Shown here: one piece after another, positions 1-8,484 of the stretch
Layout of the letters: every line of letters starts with the position of its first letter
Numbering within the stretch: the stretch's first letter is position 1
Source of the DNA: Chamaesiphon minutus PCC 6605
GTDB taxonomy: Bacteria; Cyanobacteriota; Cyanobacteriia; Cyanobacteriales; Chamaesiphonaceae
DNA: 64,000 bases
Direction of reading: 5' to 3'
Assembly: GCF_000317145.1 (NCBI RefSeq)
Contig: NC_019697.1
Span: 5,406,886-5,470,885, forward strand
Made by a program: the position numbers and the translations under genes
The notes under the pieces: model-generated
Databases searched by the model: none
What the model saw: only the letters and a program-made list of their open reading frames with translations
What the model was told of the DNA's origin: nothing

Positions 1-564
1 TTCTAGCTCCTGAATTCTAGCTTGCATTGTTGCTACTTCACTTACTGAGTAGCGAATAGGAATATGCTGCGGACAGTTCCAATCCCAGCCTTCAATTTTA
101 AAGACGATCGCGCGTTCTACAGTTGCCTTGTAATCTAGATCTCGAACTCGATCCAGTAGCTCTAAGTCATCTTCGATAATGTGGGCGCGACCGATAATTT
201 TGAGGCGACGACGATGGCGATAATCCATTAAAAATAAAAAAGCCCGATCGTTGTCTGATAAATTGCCCACCGAGATATACTGGACATTGCCCCGAAAATC
301 TGCAAATCCTAAAGTGCGATCGTCCAGTACTTTCAAAAAGCCAGGTTTGCCGCCTCGAAACTGGATGTAAGGATAACCATTAGCGGTGACAGTACCTAGA
401 TAAAATCCATCCATACTGGCAATAAATTCTGCCAGATCGGGATCGATCGTATTATTATCTGCACCTGTTTGTACAAAGCGTTCGTAGTTCTCGCGCGAAC
501 CCATTTTTGTTTGCATGGCTTTTACTGCGGGCGTAAAAGCGATCGTCCCAAATTGACGAGGCAT
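1..564 (-). CDS. Pyridoxamine 5'-phosphate oxidase (PPOX) family flavin-binding protein, partial
   Basis: The reading frame is open from the ATG at 564 down to base 1 (188 codons without a stop), so the C-terminus lies outside the window. The translation begins MPRQFGTIAF and contains a split-barrel FMN-binding core: FYLGTVTANGYPYIQFRGG near residues 55-73, then GFADFRGNVQYISVGNLSDND and a basic strand RHRRRLKIIGRA. That order fits PPOX-class proteins that use FMN or a related cofactor to reduce small substrates; the substrate cannot be told. A GST remnant lies 124 bp upstream on the same strand, so this gene was perhaps once second in a detoxification operon. Family call by recognition only. 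Confidence 0.8.
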   Translation of the reverse strand, partial: MPRQFGTIAFTPAVKAMQTKMGSRENYERFVQTGADNNTIDPDLAEFIASMDGFYLGTVTANGYPYIQFRGGKPGFLKVLDDRTLGFADFRGNVQYISVGNLSDNDRAFLFLMDYRHRRRLKIIGRAHIIEDDLELLDRVRDLDYKATVERAIVFKIEGWDWNCPQHIPIRYSVSEVATMQARIQELE

Positions 565-687
565 AATATCTCATTCCTCCTGTAGGTGTAATGAGATCGA
601 TATCTTCGATCTCATTTATTTGAACTATCTTCGATCGTCAAACAATTAATAGACCGATATTTTTAGCTAGTTTTTGACGATCGAAAT

Positions 688-834
688 TTAGATTCCTACC
701 ATTGAAATATAGCCAGGAAGCTGCTTGAGACGATCGATCCAAGCTAAAACATGGGGATAAGCATCGAGATCGATTTTGCCATCTCTAGCCAAGGCAATAT
801 CAGGAAAAAAGTTAATGTGTGCGGAAGTCGATCG
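688..834 (-). pseudogene. Glutathione S-transferase, C-terminal remnant
   Basis: Reading leftward, about 48 codons end at a TAA (688-690). They encode a typical GST tail: HINFFPDIALARDG, then IDLDAYPHVLAWIDRLKQLP and GYISMVGI. The N-terminal thioredoxin-like half is absent, and homology stops at about 835, where TetR-like sequence starts on the other strand. There is no start codon or promoter for the stub. It is best read as one half of a divergent GST/TetR pair whose shared central part was deleted. Confidence 0.6.
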
Positions 835-835
835 A

Positions 836-1123
836 TTTTTCGATACGGGCAAAAATTCTTGCTTGTGGGCAATATTAATCTTAGAGCGATCGAGTGACGA
901 GCTATTTGGCGCGCAAATTCAAGGGGCATTCTCGCAGTGGATTGCAGCGATTTCCAGCGTGCTGAGTGCCGCAGGCTTGGATGAAACCCAAGCCAAACAA
1001 CGCTGCGAAGATGCCGTCATTGCCATCCAAGGGGCATTAATTCTGTCTTATGGGTTAAAAGATGTCGCACCGTTTCAGCGAGTGCTCAAACAGCTACCAG
1101 CCCAACTCTGTCGCGATCTTTAG
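836..1123 (+). pseudogene. TetR-family regulator, C-terminal remnant
   Basis: An open frame through 1123 encodes the ligand-binding C-terminus of a LmrA/YxaF-type TetR regulator: GKNSCLWAILILERSSDELF, then QWIAAISSVLSAAGL, ending EDAVIAIQGALILSYGL and PFQRVLKQLPAQL. The N-terminal helix-turn-helix is missing. An upstream ATG at 776 exists only because the frame happens to run through antisense GST sequence. Such regulators usually control the divergent neighbour, here the truncated GST, so both halves of the pair are broken at the same junction. Confidence 0.6.
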
Positions 1124-1138
1124 CAAGAGCCAAACTAA

Positions 1139-1178
1139 CAAAAAAGAGGGATAAGTACGATCGACTTTCCCTCTTTTT
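1139..1178 (-). terminator. Terminator after rplA
   Basis: AAAAAGAGGGA pairs with TCCCTCTTTTT around an 18-nt middle. Read on the minus strand it follows the rplA stop by about 30 bp and ends in a T-run, so it should end the secE-nusG-rplK-rplA transcript. Its symmetry would also end rightward transcription from the TetR remnant. Confidence 0.7.
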
Positions 1179-1208
1179 GGATACCAATAAAATAATAGTG
1201 CGAACTAT

Positions 1209-1919
1209 TTATGCTTCTACTTTCATGTCGCGCAGACTATTGATATCGACTTCGATCGAAGGTCCCATCGTTGCCGAGACATACATACTGCGCCAGTAGC
1301 GACCCTTAGCTCCCGCAGGACGGTTGCGATCGATACTCTCTTGGAATGCCTTGAGATTGGTTACCAGGTCTTCAGGATCGAATGCTGCCTTACCGAAGAG
1401 AATATGCACGATTCCAGACTTATCGGCGCGATACTCTAGTTTACCAGCTTTGAATTCGGCGATCGCCGCACCGAGGTCGGTAGCGACCGTACCCGCCTTG
1501 GGCGAAGGCATCAAACCGCGCGGACCGAGGACGCGACCTAAGCGAGCGATTTGAGGCATCATATCGGGTGTCGCGATCAACAGATCGAAATCCATCATTC
1601 CGCCTTGAATTTCGGCGATTAATTCTTCAGATCCGGCTAGATCTGCACCAGCCGCTGTAGCTTCAGCTACCTTTTCCCCACGGGCGATGACGGCAACACG
1701 GATCGTTTGTCCGGTACCTTTGGGTAATGCCACAGTCGTCCGTAATTGTTGGTCGGTATACTTAGGATCGATACCCAGACGAACGTGAACTTCGGCAGAT
1801 TCAGCAAACTTGGCAGTTGCTGTCTCTCTGAGTAGTGTCATTGCTTCGAGTGGCTCGTAAGCACGAGTCTCGATCTTCTTAGCTAATTCTTGATAACGAC
1901 GCGAATACTTTTTGGTCAT
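1209..1919 (-). CDS. rplA: 50S ribosomal protein L1
   Basis: 236 residues, the usual length for L1. It builds the mobile L1 stalk at the ribosomal E site and in many bacteria also represses its own operon by binding the mRNA. The sequence starts [17 protein letters not shown] and carries the L1 features [20 protein letters not shown] (residues about 50-70), a central [18 protein letters not shown] and a C-terminal [15 protein letters not shown]. The start is the ATG at 1919, with AGGAG five bases before it. It is last in secE-nusG-rplK-rplA, 60 bp after rplK. In most cyanobacteria rplJ-rplL follow directly; here a terminator follows instead. Confidence 0.97.
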   Translation of the reverse strand: MTKKYSRRYQELAKKIETRAYEPLEAMTLLRETATAKFAESAEVHVRLGIDPKYTDQQLRTTVALPKGTGQTIRVAVIARGEKVAEATAAGADLAGSEELIAEIQGGMMDFDLLIATPDMMPQIARLGRVLGPRGLMPSPKAGTVATDLGAAIAEFKAGKLEYRADKSGIVHILFGKAAFDPEDLVTNLKAFQESIDRNRPAGAKGRYWRSMYVSATMGPSIEVDINSLRDMKVEA

Positions 1920-1979
1920 GATTGCTCCTGGGGTGAATGACGAGGATCTACCTCTCCCCCAAATATGGTGGATAAAAAA

Positions 1980-2405
1980 CTAGTCAACGATCGCGACGCC
2001 CATGTTCCGAGCGGTGCCAGCAACAATTTTCATAGCTGCGTCGATGTCATTTGCATTGAGATCGGGTAATTTAATTTGCGCGATTTCTTGCAATTGTGTG
2101 GTGGTAATTTGACCGACTTTTTTCTTGTTGGGTTCGTTGGAACCAGTTTCGATTTTGGCGGCTTTTTTAATTAGAACCGAAGCAGGTGGTGTCTTCAGTA
2201 CGAAGGTAAAACTCCGATCTTCAAAGATCGAAATTTCCACGGGAATTACCGTGCCAGTTTGCTCGGCAGTTTTGGCATTGTATTCTTTACAAAATGCCAT
2301 GATATTCACACCATGTTGACCCAATGCGGGGCCGACTGGAGGTGCGGGGTTTGCTTTACCAGCATTGAGTGCTAGTTTGACGATTGCGACTACTTTCTTT
2401 GCCAT
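1980..2405 (-). CDS. rplK: 50S ribosomal protein L11
   Basis: 141 residues, full length. L11 binds 23S rRNA at the GTPase-associated centre with L10/L7-L12 and is the site of thiostrepton action and RelA signalling. The N-terminus has the proline-rich [20 protein letters not shown] block (residues about 19-38); the C-terminal RNA-binding domain ends [14 protein letters not shown] in the usual form (here [10 protein letters not shown]). It lies 13 bp after nusG and 60 bp before rplA on the same strand, so it is co-transcribed with them. Confidence 0.98.
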   Translation of the reverse strand: MAKKVVAIVKLALNAGKANPAPPVGPALGQHGVNIMAFCKEYNAKTAEQTGTVIPVEISIFEDRSFTFVLKTPPASVLIKKAAKIETGSNEPNKKKVGQITTTQLQEIAQIKLPDLNANDIDAAMKIVAGTARNMGVAIVD

Positions 2406-2418
2406 TAGATGTGTGTAT

Positions 2419-3045
2419 TTAGCCCTGTCTTTGGACTTGGTTGAATTCGAGTTCTACGGGGGTATCTCTCCCGAAGATAGAGAGCAAGGCTTTTAGTTTA
2501 CTCCGTTCTGGACTAACTTCAACAACCTCGCCTGCAAAGTCCTTAAAGGGACCAGACATAACCATTATTTTATCGCCTTCGGTCAGATCTGTCTTCACTA
2601 CGGCCTCTTGTTCGAGAGCTTGTTTGAAGATCCGATCTGCTTCGCCCCGCGATAGGGGGAGTGGCTTGACGTGTCCGCGTCCGCGTCCGTAGCCGCGTTT
2701 TTGCTCGGAGCCGACAAAATTGATCACGTTGGGGGTATTTTTGACTACCTGCCAAGCATCGTCATCCATGGACATACTCACCAAGACATAGCCGGGGAAA
2801 ACTTTTTCTTCGGCAGGTGTTTTGGTACCATCTTTTTTGAGTCGGATGGTAGGAGTTTGGGGGATCTCGATTTGGTAGATGCGATCGCCCATCCCAAATG
2901 AGTGAATCCGTTGGTTAAGGTCGATTTTGACGCGATTTTCACAGCCGGACGCGACTTGGACTGCGTACCATCGAGCGGGTTCCTTCGCTTGAGCCTTACG
3001 ACCTTCTTCAAAGTCGTCATCTAATTCTTCATCGATCGAACTCAT
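2419..3045 (-). CDS. nusG: Transcription termination/antitermination protein NusG
   Basis: 208 residues. NusG binds RNA polymerase through its NGN domain and links it to Rho or the ribosome through its KOW domain. The NGN domain is seen at about residues 25-130 ([15 protein letters not shown], then [10 protein letters not shown] and VINFVGS). The KOW domain occupies about 155-208 ([19 protein letters not shown], ending in VELEFNQV). An acidic N-terminal leader of about 24 residues precedes the NGN fold, as in many cyanobacterial NusG proteins. The ATG overlaps the secE stop by 4 bp, so the two are translationally coupled. Confidence 0.97.
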   Translation of the reverse strand: MSSIDEELDDDFEEGRKAQAKEPARWYAVQVASGCENRVKIDLNQRIHSFGMGDRIYQIEIPQTPTIRLKKDGTKTPAEEKVFPGYVLVSMSMDDDAWQVVKNTPNVINFVGSEQKRGYGRGRGHVKPLPLSRGEADRIFKQALEQEAVVKTDLTEGDKIMVMSGPFKDFAGEVVEVSPERSKLKALLSIFGRDTPVELEFNQVQRQG

Positions 3046-3281
3046 ACGAACACCTTACTAGCAGCCCAGCTAAACAGGTTATTGACCAAGTAAATCGTCG
3101 TCGCCGATAAGGTGACCATCGCAATTACTGCCAAGGACTCACTGATCAGTTGTTGGCGATTCGGCCAAATTACTTTGGAGAGTTCGGCTTTACTATCTTG
3201 GACTAGTTGCACCGGGTTGAAACCAGATGCCGATGTGGCAATTGCTGGCTCTGTTTTTGGCGGTTCGGTTTTTTTGACCAT
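3042..3281 (-). CDS. secE: Preprotein translocase subunit SecE
   Basis: 79 residues, a short single-span SecE as in cyanobacteria and chloroplasts. It clamps SecY in the plasma or thylakoid membrane translocon. A polar, proline-rich N-terminus (MVKKTEPPKTEP) is followed by the amphipathic SecE signature ELSKVIWPNRQQLISESLAV (residues about 34-53) and one membrane helix (about 52-75). First gene of secE-nusG-rplK-rplA; the 3' end overlaps nusG. No tRNA-Trp or rpmG is seen upstream. Confidence 0.95.
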   Translation of the reverse strand: MVKKTEPPKTEPAIATSASGFNPVQLVQDSKAELSKVIWPNRQQLISESLAVIAMVTLSATTIYLVNNLFSWAASKVFV

Positions 3282-3528
3282 AGTTTCTGACTCCGCTCGT
3301 CAAGGAGCAGATGTAAGGTTGACAGATTACTAGTTTACCTGAAATTTTTGCCTCCTGCTCGGTTAAAAATGGGAGGGGCAGCATTCTCAATCGCAGCAAA
3401 ATCTCGATAAGTTACTACATTCCAAGCCTAATTCGATCGTGACGATGAAAATCTCCCAGCATTGAAGCAGAAATTGCCCATCTCGATCGAGGGGAAGGGC
3501 AATCGATCGATCGCCCCTCCCCTCGCAC
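3282..3528. other. Intergenic region upstream of secE
   Basis: About 250 bp with no convincing gene. It should hold the promoter of the secE-nusG-rplK-rplA unit. It ends at the 10-bp target duplication (3519-3528) of the MITE-like element. Confidence 0.4.
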
Positions 3529-3762
3529 CTACCGTGTATACACAAGTCTGATTGACTTCGTTTCTAGATCTAAATCCCCCAAACCCCCTTAAAAAGGGGG
3601 CTAAGATCCGGTCAAAGTTCCCCTTGAAAAGGGGGATTTAGCGGCTCCCGTAACTCCTTTGGAGTGGCTGCGCCAACGTCGGGTTCCCCGACGGATTAGG
3701 GAGACAAGACAGGGGGATTTCTAGGGTTTTCGCTTCCCTCCAGACTTGTGTATACACGGTAG
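3529..3762. mobile_element. MITE-like element with 22-bp perfect terminal inverted repeats
   Basis: A 234-bp element bounded by perfect 22-bp inverted repeats (3529-3550 and 3741-3762) beginning CTACCGTGTATACACAAG. The 10-mer CCCCTCGCAC stands directly outside each end (3519-3528 and 3763-3772), a textbook target-site duplication. The interior has no transposase; it contains G/C-run hairpins such as CCCCCTTAAAAAGGGGG. This is a non-autonomous element. Its helper is not in the window; a 10-bp duplication would suit an IS4-type transposase, but that is inference. Confidence 0.85.
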
Positions 3763-3803
3763 CCCCTCGCACTAAGTAAATTGTTTCAGCAGTAAATACC
3801 GAC

Positions 3804-5738
3804 TTACGGTTTATAGCTTTGAATTTGCTTACCGTCAGCACCGTAGATTTCGATCGGCAGTTTGGCATTGTCACCGATCGCTTGGAGGGCATTACCGAGG
3901 GTTTGGACGTGTTTGATAATGCCGACTTTGGCATTGCCATCGCCTTGACTGGATGCTGCTGCTGCCGTTTGCATTAAGGTTTGGGTATACAGCGGCATCA
4001 ACCGCACCACGATCGCTTTTTTACTGACTGTAAACGAACAGATTTGCGGTTCGCCCGTGCAAGTTTTTTGGAGATCTTTGTTGGCTAGTGCGAGTGATTC
4101 AATCGCCTTAACTTGACTCTGTACCTGCTGAAAACTTTTGTTGTACTCGTAGATTAAGGGTTGGGCTTGAGTGTATGCCGAACTAGTTTGCGGAATGCTC
4201 TGAATCGCGGCGACAGACTGACTCCACTCGGCAGCAGCTTGCGCCAATTTGTTATTTTTTTGAGATACTTTCGCTGTTTGAGCGAATTTGATGGCTTTGT
4301 TGTAGTTTTGAGCGGCTTTTTCTTCTTCGATAACTTTATCTTGAGCGGTAGTAAACTGGGATTGATAAGACTTGATGATTTCTTGCGCTTGAGGATAAAC
4401 GGTAGTCGTTGGCGGAATGCTTGTCAGTTGTGCGTTGGCATTGTCCCACAGTGTTTTGACATTGCGCCATTGGGCTAAAGACACGGCAGATGATTGAGCT
4501 TGTTTGGCAGCTTTGATGCTCTCTGTCGCGGATCTGAGATTGCGATCGGCTGTAGTTTCGGCTTCGATCCGCCGATCGATATCCACCAGTCTGCTTTGAT
4601 AATCGGTAAGTTTTTGGCGGGCGAGAGGGTAGATTTGGCTATTGGGCGAGACTCTACCGAGACTGGAGATCGATTGCGTCCACAGTTGCTTGCTCTGTTG
4701 CCATGTCGCCAACGGAATCGGTTGTGTCTTAACGAGATTTGCTGCTTGGTAGGCTTTATTCATCCCCTCTACAGTGGTATCCAAATCGGTGACGAGGGGA
4801 GTTGTCTGCTGGAGCGATGTTTGCGCGGTACTATAATTACCAGACCACATCGGAATGGACTCTAGCACAGCCACACTTTGGCGTAATTGCTTTTGAGCGG
4901 TTAATACTTCTTGTCCGGTGACTGCGGGATTTTTAATCGTGTCTAGCGATGACTGCGTAAGCTGATTGGCAGTACTTAGCTCCGTACAGGCAGATAATAC
5001 ACAAGGCCGCGTACCCATATAAGCCGCCCCCGAACCGATCGCCAGTAGCCCCAATCCGCCGAGGATGGGCGCGATTAATTTGCCTCGGCGTTTGGAAGCT
5101 GGGTAGACAGTCTGATAATCGCTATCTTTAGTAGCTCCAAAGGAATGCTCGATATTAGCAACAAATTTATCGGTATCGATTTTGACGATCCGACTCGCTC
5201 GCTGCTGGCGATCGGCTGGTGCGACTAGGGCATTATCGTCAGAGACGACCTCGGGAACGGTAGATGGGATGTGTTCTGAATTTTCCATGCGATTATCTAA
5301 GATGTCAACAGGTGTGCCCGGTAAAAGATCGCTGTGTGGGTGTAGCCCTCGATCTCGCTCGTGGCCAAAGGAATTGCGCTCTTCACCCGTACCAGTCATT
5401 TCGGGAGCGGCCTCTCCCGGTACGGTTTTTTTGACTAGAGGATAAACTGTAAAACCTTGTTGGCTGTAAGGGCGTTGATTGCCTTCCGCACGCAGATATA
5501 GTTTAACGGATAAAGGTATTTTGGGTTCTTCAGCTTGCAAGGCTCGTTCGAGCACGCTAAAGGTATCGGGAATATCGATGACCACATCTGCTGGGTGTTG
5601 GGCGAGTACCCAGAGCGTATCATCTTTATATAGACACTGCACCCGGAATGGGATAATCCGCCCGATGTGGGCGTGAAGAGAGTTTTGGAGAAAACACTCT
5701 AAAATTTTGAGGTCATCCAGTCGCGTGGCTGAGTGCAT
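3804..5738 (-). CDS. Membrane-anchored protein with repeated helical segments, function unknown
   Basis: 644 residues; I do not recognise a named family. Residues 1-105 form a compact domain (FLQNSLHAHIGRIIPFRVQC, LWVLAQHPADVVIDIP), followed by a polar linker (about 110-210) and one membrane segment (IAPILGGLGLLAIGSGAAYM, about 223-242). The C-terminal 400 residues contain at least three related helical repeats, each with a W..(S/V)..LW motif and a later IPP/SP..S.VYP.AQ turn, like TPR-type or coiled-coil arms. The two ribosomal protein units lie either side on the same strand. A role in the cell envelope or secretion would be a guess. Codon use looks like that of its neighbours. Confidence 0.75.
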   Translation of the reverse strand: MHSATRLDDLKILECFLQNSLHAHIGRIIPFRVQCLYKDDTLWVLAQHPADVVIDIPDTFSVLERALQAEEPKIPLSVKLYLRAEGNQRPYSQQGFTVYPLVKKTVPGEAAPEMTGTGEERNSFGHERDRGLHPHSDLLPGTPVDILDNRMENSEHIPSTVPEVVSDDNALVAPADRQQRASRIVKIDTDKFVANIEHSFGATKDSDYQTVYPASKRRGKLIAPILGGLGLLAIGSGAAYMGTRPCVLSACTELSTANQLTQSSLDTIKNPAVTGQEVLTAQKQLRQSVAVLESIPMWSGNYSTAQTSLQQTTPLVTDLDTTVEGMNKAYQAANLVKTQPIPLATWQQSKQLWTQSISSLGRVSPNSQIYPLARQKLTDYQSRLVDIDRRIEAETTADRNLRSATESIKAAKQAQSSAVSLAQWRNVKTLWDNANAQLTSIPPTTTVYPQAQEIIKSYQSQFTTAQDKVIEEEKAAQNYNKAIKFAQTAKVSQKNNKLAQAAAEWSQSVAAIQSIPQTSSAYTQAQPLIYEYNKSFQQVQSQVKAIESLALANKDLQKTCTGEPQICSFTVSKKAIVVRLMPLYTQTLMQTAAAASSQGDGNAKVGIIKHVQTLGNALQAIGDNAKLPIEIYGADGKQIQSYKP

Positions 5739-6326
5739 ATATTAACCGAAAATTATAGCGGCTTTGAGTTAAGTTGGGGGTGCGATGGAGCGGTAAAGAG
5801 TCTAAATTGTCACTTCATCTTTGCGAATGTCGATCGACTTCGATCGATCGAGTTGCAGCAAGATTTATAAATAACGATGTATGAATATTTACAATAATTA
5901 GAACGGCTAGAAATTTGACGACTGCTAGTACCCAATCTAGGTTTATCGATCTGTATTAGCTACTATCTGGAGTGGATAATTGTTACACAATGATAGCTTA
6001 AAATCTTACCAGAATCGAGCCGCGATCGACTTTTTGAGATCTGGGCGATCGCTAGCTCTAGATTTTGGGTCAAAACAAAAATTCACCACCGCACAATATA
6101 TCTATTGCGCCGTGATGAATTATCGACTTCAATGGTTCAAAACCCATGCGATCTATTGCTAGTGAGAATTTAAGCGGAGGGTACCCACAAGGGGCACCCC
6201 TACAAGTTGTCTGTAGGGGTGCCCCTTGTGGGTACCCTGGGTTTACACTAAGCACTAGTATATTTTAACTATTACAAGATGTAAGTTGAACCACTTTGAG
6301 TATAGGTAGCAACTTGGGTTAGTTAC
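5739..6326. other. Intergenic region between rplL and the 644-aa gene
   Basis: About 590 bp with no supported gene. It holds the long hairpin repeat at 6179-6237 and AT-rich sequence that may contain the promoter for the leftward 644-aa gene. The short reading frames here are not convincing. Confidence 0.5.
6179..6237. repeat. Palindromic repeat, copy 1 (26-bp perfect arms)
   Basis: Arms 6179-6204 and 6212-6237 are exact reverse complements (outer sequence GGGTACCCACAAGGGG) around a 7-nt loop. A second copy is at 42447-42507. It lies just downstream of rplL and could end transcription, but the T-run expected of an intrinsic terminator is missing. Confidence 0.85.
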
Positions 6327-6713
6327 CTATTTAAGAGCGACTTTACCGCCAGCTTCTTCGAGCTGTTTCTTGGCATCTTCAGCGGCTGCTTTAGGTACGC
6401 CAGTGAGGACGTCTTTAGGAGTCGATTCAACCAAGTCTTTAGCTTCTTTCAAGCCCAAGCCAGTGATGGCGCGAACGACTTTGAGGACGGCAATTTTCTT
6501 GCTTTCATCCGCTAATCCTTCGAGGACGACGTTGAAATCAGTTTTTTCTTCAACAGCTTCAGCAGCAGCAGCCGGAGCAGCAGCAGCAGCGACGCCGACG
6601 GGTGCAGCAGCACTGACACCAAAAGCCTCTTCGATTTGTTTGACTAATTCAGCCGCTTCGAGCAAGCTGAGAGTTTTTAACTGTTCTAAAATTGTATCGG
6701 TTGCAGCAGACAT
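6327..6713 (-). CDS. rplL: 50S ribosomal protein L7/L12
   Basis: 128 residues, full length. L7/L12 dimers bind the L10 C-terminus and recruit translational GTPases. Visible parts are the N-terminal dimerisation helices ([19 protein letters not shown]), an alanine-rich hinge (about 36-52) and the conserved C-terminal domain ([20 protein letters not shown], then [17 protein letters not shown]). It starts at the ATG at 6713, 54 bp after rplJ on the same strand, the usual rplJ-rplL pair. Confidence 0.98.
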   Translation of the reverse strand: MSAATDTILEQLKTLSLLEAAELVKQIEEAFGVSAAAPVGVAAAAAPAAAAEAVEEKTDFNVVLEGLADESKKIAVLKVVRAITGLGLKEAKDLVESTPKDVLTGVPKAAAEDAKKQLEEAGGKVALK

Positions 6714-6767
6714 GTGTTAATTCCTATGTATGGGTGACAATATTGACTCAGGCGGCGGCTTCGCGCT

Positions 6768-7289
6768 CTATTCCTTGTCAACGTGAGCTTGTAAGCTCCG
6801 GGCGATCGAAGCAGGTACTTCTTTGACGCCGATCGCGATTTTCGCGGTGATGGAGTTGAGGGCACCAGCAACTTGAGCCATGAGTTGTTCTTTGGATGGT
6901 AAATCGCCGATGGCTTTGACATCAGCTCCGGTGAGGATTTTGCCTTCCATGACTCCACCATGGAGTTCGGTTTTCTTGCTGGCTTTTTGGAAGTCATGGT
7001 AAGCCTTGATCGAGCCACCAATGTCGTCTTTGAGCAATAAGAATGCCGAAGAACCAGTGAGCAAAGGTTCTAAAGCTTGCCAGTTGGCATCGCCTTCGAT
7101 CGCTTTACCCATCAAGGTATTTTTGGTAACCGTACAGAGTCCGCCTTTGGGGCGAATTCGACGGCGAAGATCGGTGATTTCTGCCACGGTTAAACCTTGG
7201 TAGTTAATCACCGCGACCATAGTAGCTTCGCTCAATTCTTGTTTGAGCGTTGCGACGATCGCTTGTTTGTTTACTAGGGTTCTCCCCAT
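6768..7289 (-). CDS. rplJ: 50S ribosomal protein L10
   Basis: 173 residues. L10 anchors L7/L12 dimers to the ribosomal stalk base. It starts MGRTLVNKQAIVATLKQEL and has the L10 core VAVINYQGLTVAEITDLRR, TVTKNTLMGKAIEG and a central ALEPLLTGSSAFLL. First gene of the rplJ-rplL pair. An L10-type leader with mutually exclusive hairpins lies directly upstream (7351-7450), which suggests autogenous control by the L10-L7/L12 complex. In most cyanobacteria this pair follows rplA; here it lies 5 kb before rplA in transcription order. Confidence 0.97.
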   Translation of the reverse strand: MGRTLVNKQAIVATLKQELSEATMVAVINYQGLTVAEITDLRRRIRPKGGLCTVTKNTLMGKAIEGDANWQALEPLLTGSSAFLLLKDDIGGSIKAYHDFQKASKKTELHGGVMEGKILTGADVKAIGDLPSKEQLMAQVAGALNSITAKIAIGVKEVPASIARSLQAHVDKE

Positions 7290-7344
7290 AATGGTGCTTA
7301 CCTCTTGGGCGATCGAGTTTTGGGCGCGAACGGTACAGCAGGCA

Positions 7345-7450
7345 TAAAACTAACCCCGACACTAAGTGCCGAGGTTTTCATTCAGTCGCTGACGAGCTGC
7401 CACTAATCTTTAGTAGCGATCGCTGCTGCTGTTTGCGTTAACCTCGGCAG
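7345..7450 (-). promoter_or_regulatory. L10 leader with terminator/antiterminator hairpins
   Basis: On the minus-strand RNA an 11-bp stem (7352-7362 with 7366-7376, AACCUCGGCAC/GUGUCGGGGUU, with wobble pairs) and a 3-nt loop is followed by UAGUUUUAU, like an attenuator. The upstream strand of that stem (7368-7376) can instead pair perfectly over 9 bp with 7440-7448 (GCCGAGGUU), which would prevent the terminator. This sits 60-160 nt before rplJ, as expected for the L10 leader family. The exact protein-binding kink-turn was not resolved. Confidence 0.65.
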
Positions 7451-7631
7451 GGAATTAAGCTATGCGCTCCTGCTGTCTGTGGTTGGCTATTGAATTTTGG
7501 TTAACGCAATTTTTTAGTCGCGACCGAACCTCAAATACTTAAATTAATATAGTGTTGCGGTCTAGCCGCAATTTAGCCTTAATTAACATAGCACGAGCGG
7601 TGTGCTCTCGGCAAGTTATTCCCGATCGTAA

Positions 7632-7794
7632 CAGTAATTCCAAATTCAAACCTATTCGTATATCTCGTAGGGGCGGGTTTATGCTAGCTAGTCCAGATTT
7701 GTACTAATCAATACCAAACAAACCCGCCCAACCCCACTAGCAAAGTGGATTATCGGTGAAAAATCGGTGAAATATTTTGAATTTGGAATTGCTG
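7632..7794. mobile_element. MITE sharing ends with the IS at 61,616-63,040
   Basis: A 163-bp element. The left end is CAGTAATTCCAAATTCA and the right end, read inward, is CAGCAATTCCAAATTCA. The 9-mer CGATCGTAA stands directly outside each end (7623-7631 and 7795-7803). The insertion sequence at 61616-63040 has the same 17-bp ends and also makes a 9-bp duplication, so it is the likely transposase source. The interior carries a GGGGCGGGTTTATGC...AAACAAACCCGCCC palindromic unit also seen at 30333-30400. Confidence 0.88.
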
Positions 7795-8038
7795 CGATCG
7801 TAACTAAATTATGAAAATCTAGACATGGGAGCGTGAATCGGGAATCGGTGGTGTGAAATATTACCCCCACTTCCACCACCTATTACTATGAGATGCTCTC
7901 CACGATTCACTATCCACTAGTAACGGCGTTGCGCTTCAAGCCCTCAGCCGAGTTGATTAAAATTAGTTGCACGCGGTTGACATTAACGCTCGATAATATC
8001 TAGATTCTATTGAGTATAGTCATAGTTGAGTAGATATT

Positions 8039-8245
8039 ATGGGCGATGCAAAACGGCGGAAAGAGCAAGGAAAACCCGATGCACAGCGAATTGTATCTTG
8101 GTTGCCGCTGACAACTGCTCAATCGTCAGCATTTGTGCGAGTGAGCACTCAGGGAGCTTGGATTGGGATCGGACTATTGGTTTTTGGCTGGTTGATGGTG
8201 CGCGCGATCGGGCCGAGTTTGGGGTGGTGGAAAATCGTCGGTTAA
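8039..8245 (+). CDS. DUF2839 small membrane protein
   Basis: 68 residues. The polar start MGDAKRRKEQGKPDAQ and the single C-terminal membrane helix (about 43-60, WIGIGLLVFGWLMVRAIG) match the DUF2839 family, found mainly in cyanobacteria and of unknown function. It starts at the ATG at 8039. A slightly longer frame overlapping it (8026-8250) is a shadow. It is monocistronic as far as can be seen. Confidence 0.8.
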   Translation: MGDAKRRKEQGKPDAQRIVSWLPLTTAQSSAFVRVSTQGAWIGIGLLVFGWLMVRAIGPSLGWWKIVG

Positions 8246-8484
8246 AATAGTCACATCTGCTAGCGAGACACTGTTATTGGTTGATAGTACCTAGTCGTAA
8301 GTCTTTGTGCCTTCTTTATAGTCTGCTGAGATCGGATTTGAAACTACTGTCAAGTACGGTGATTGGGGTAGAGGTCGATCCCTACCTCAACTAGGCATCA
8401 ATGTCATAATTAAGTATGGGCATTCGTCCATGAATTTATTAGTAGTTCGACTCTCTCAAATAGAGGCTAAGCCAACGATCGGAT

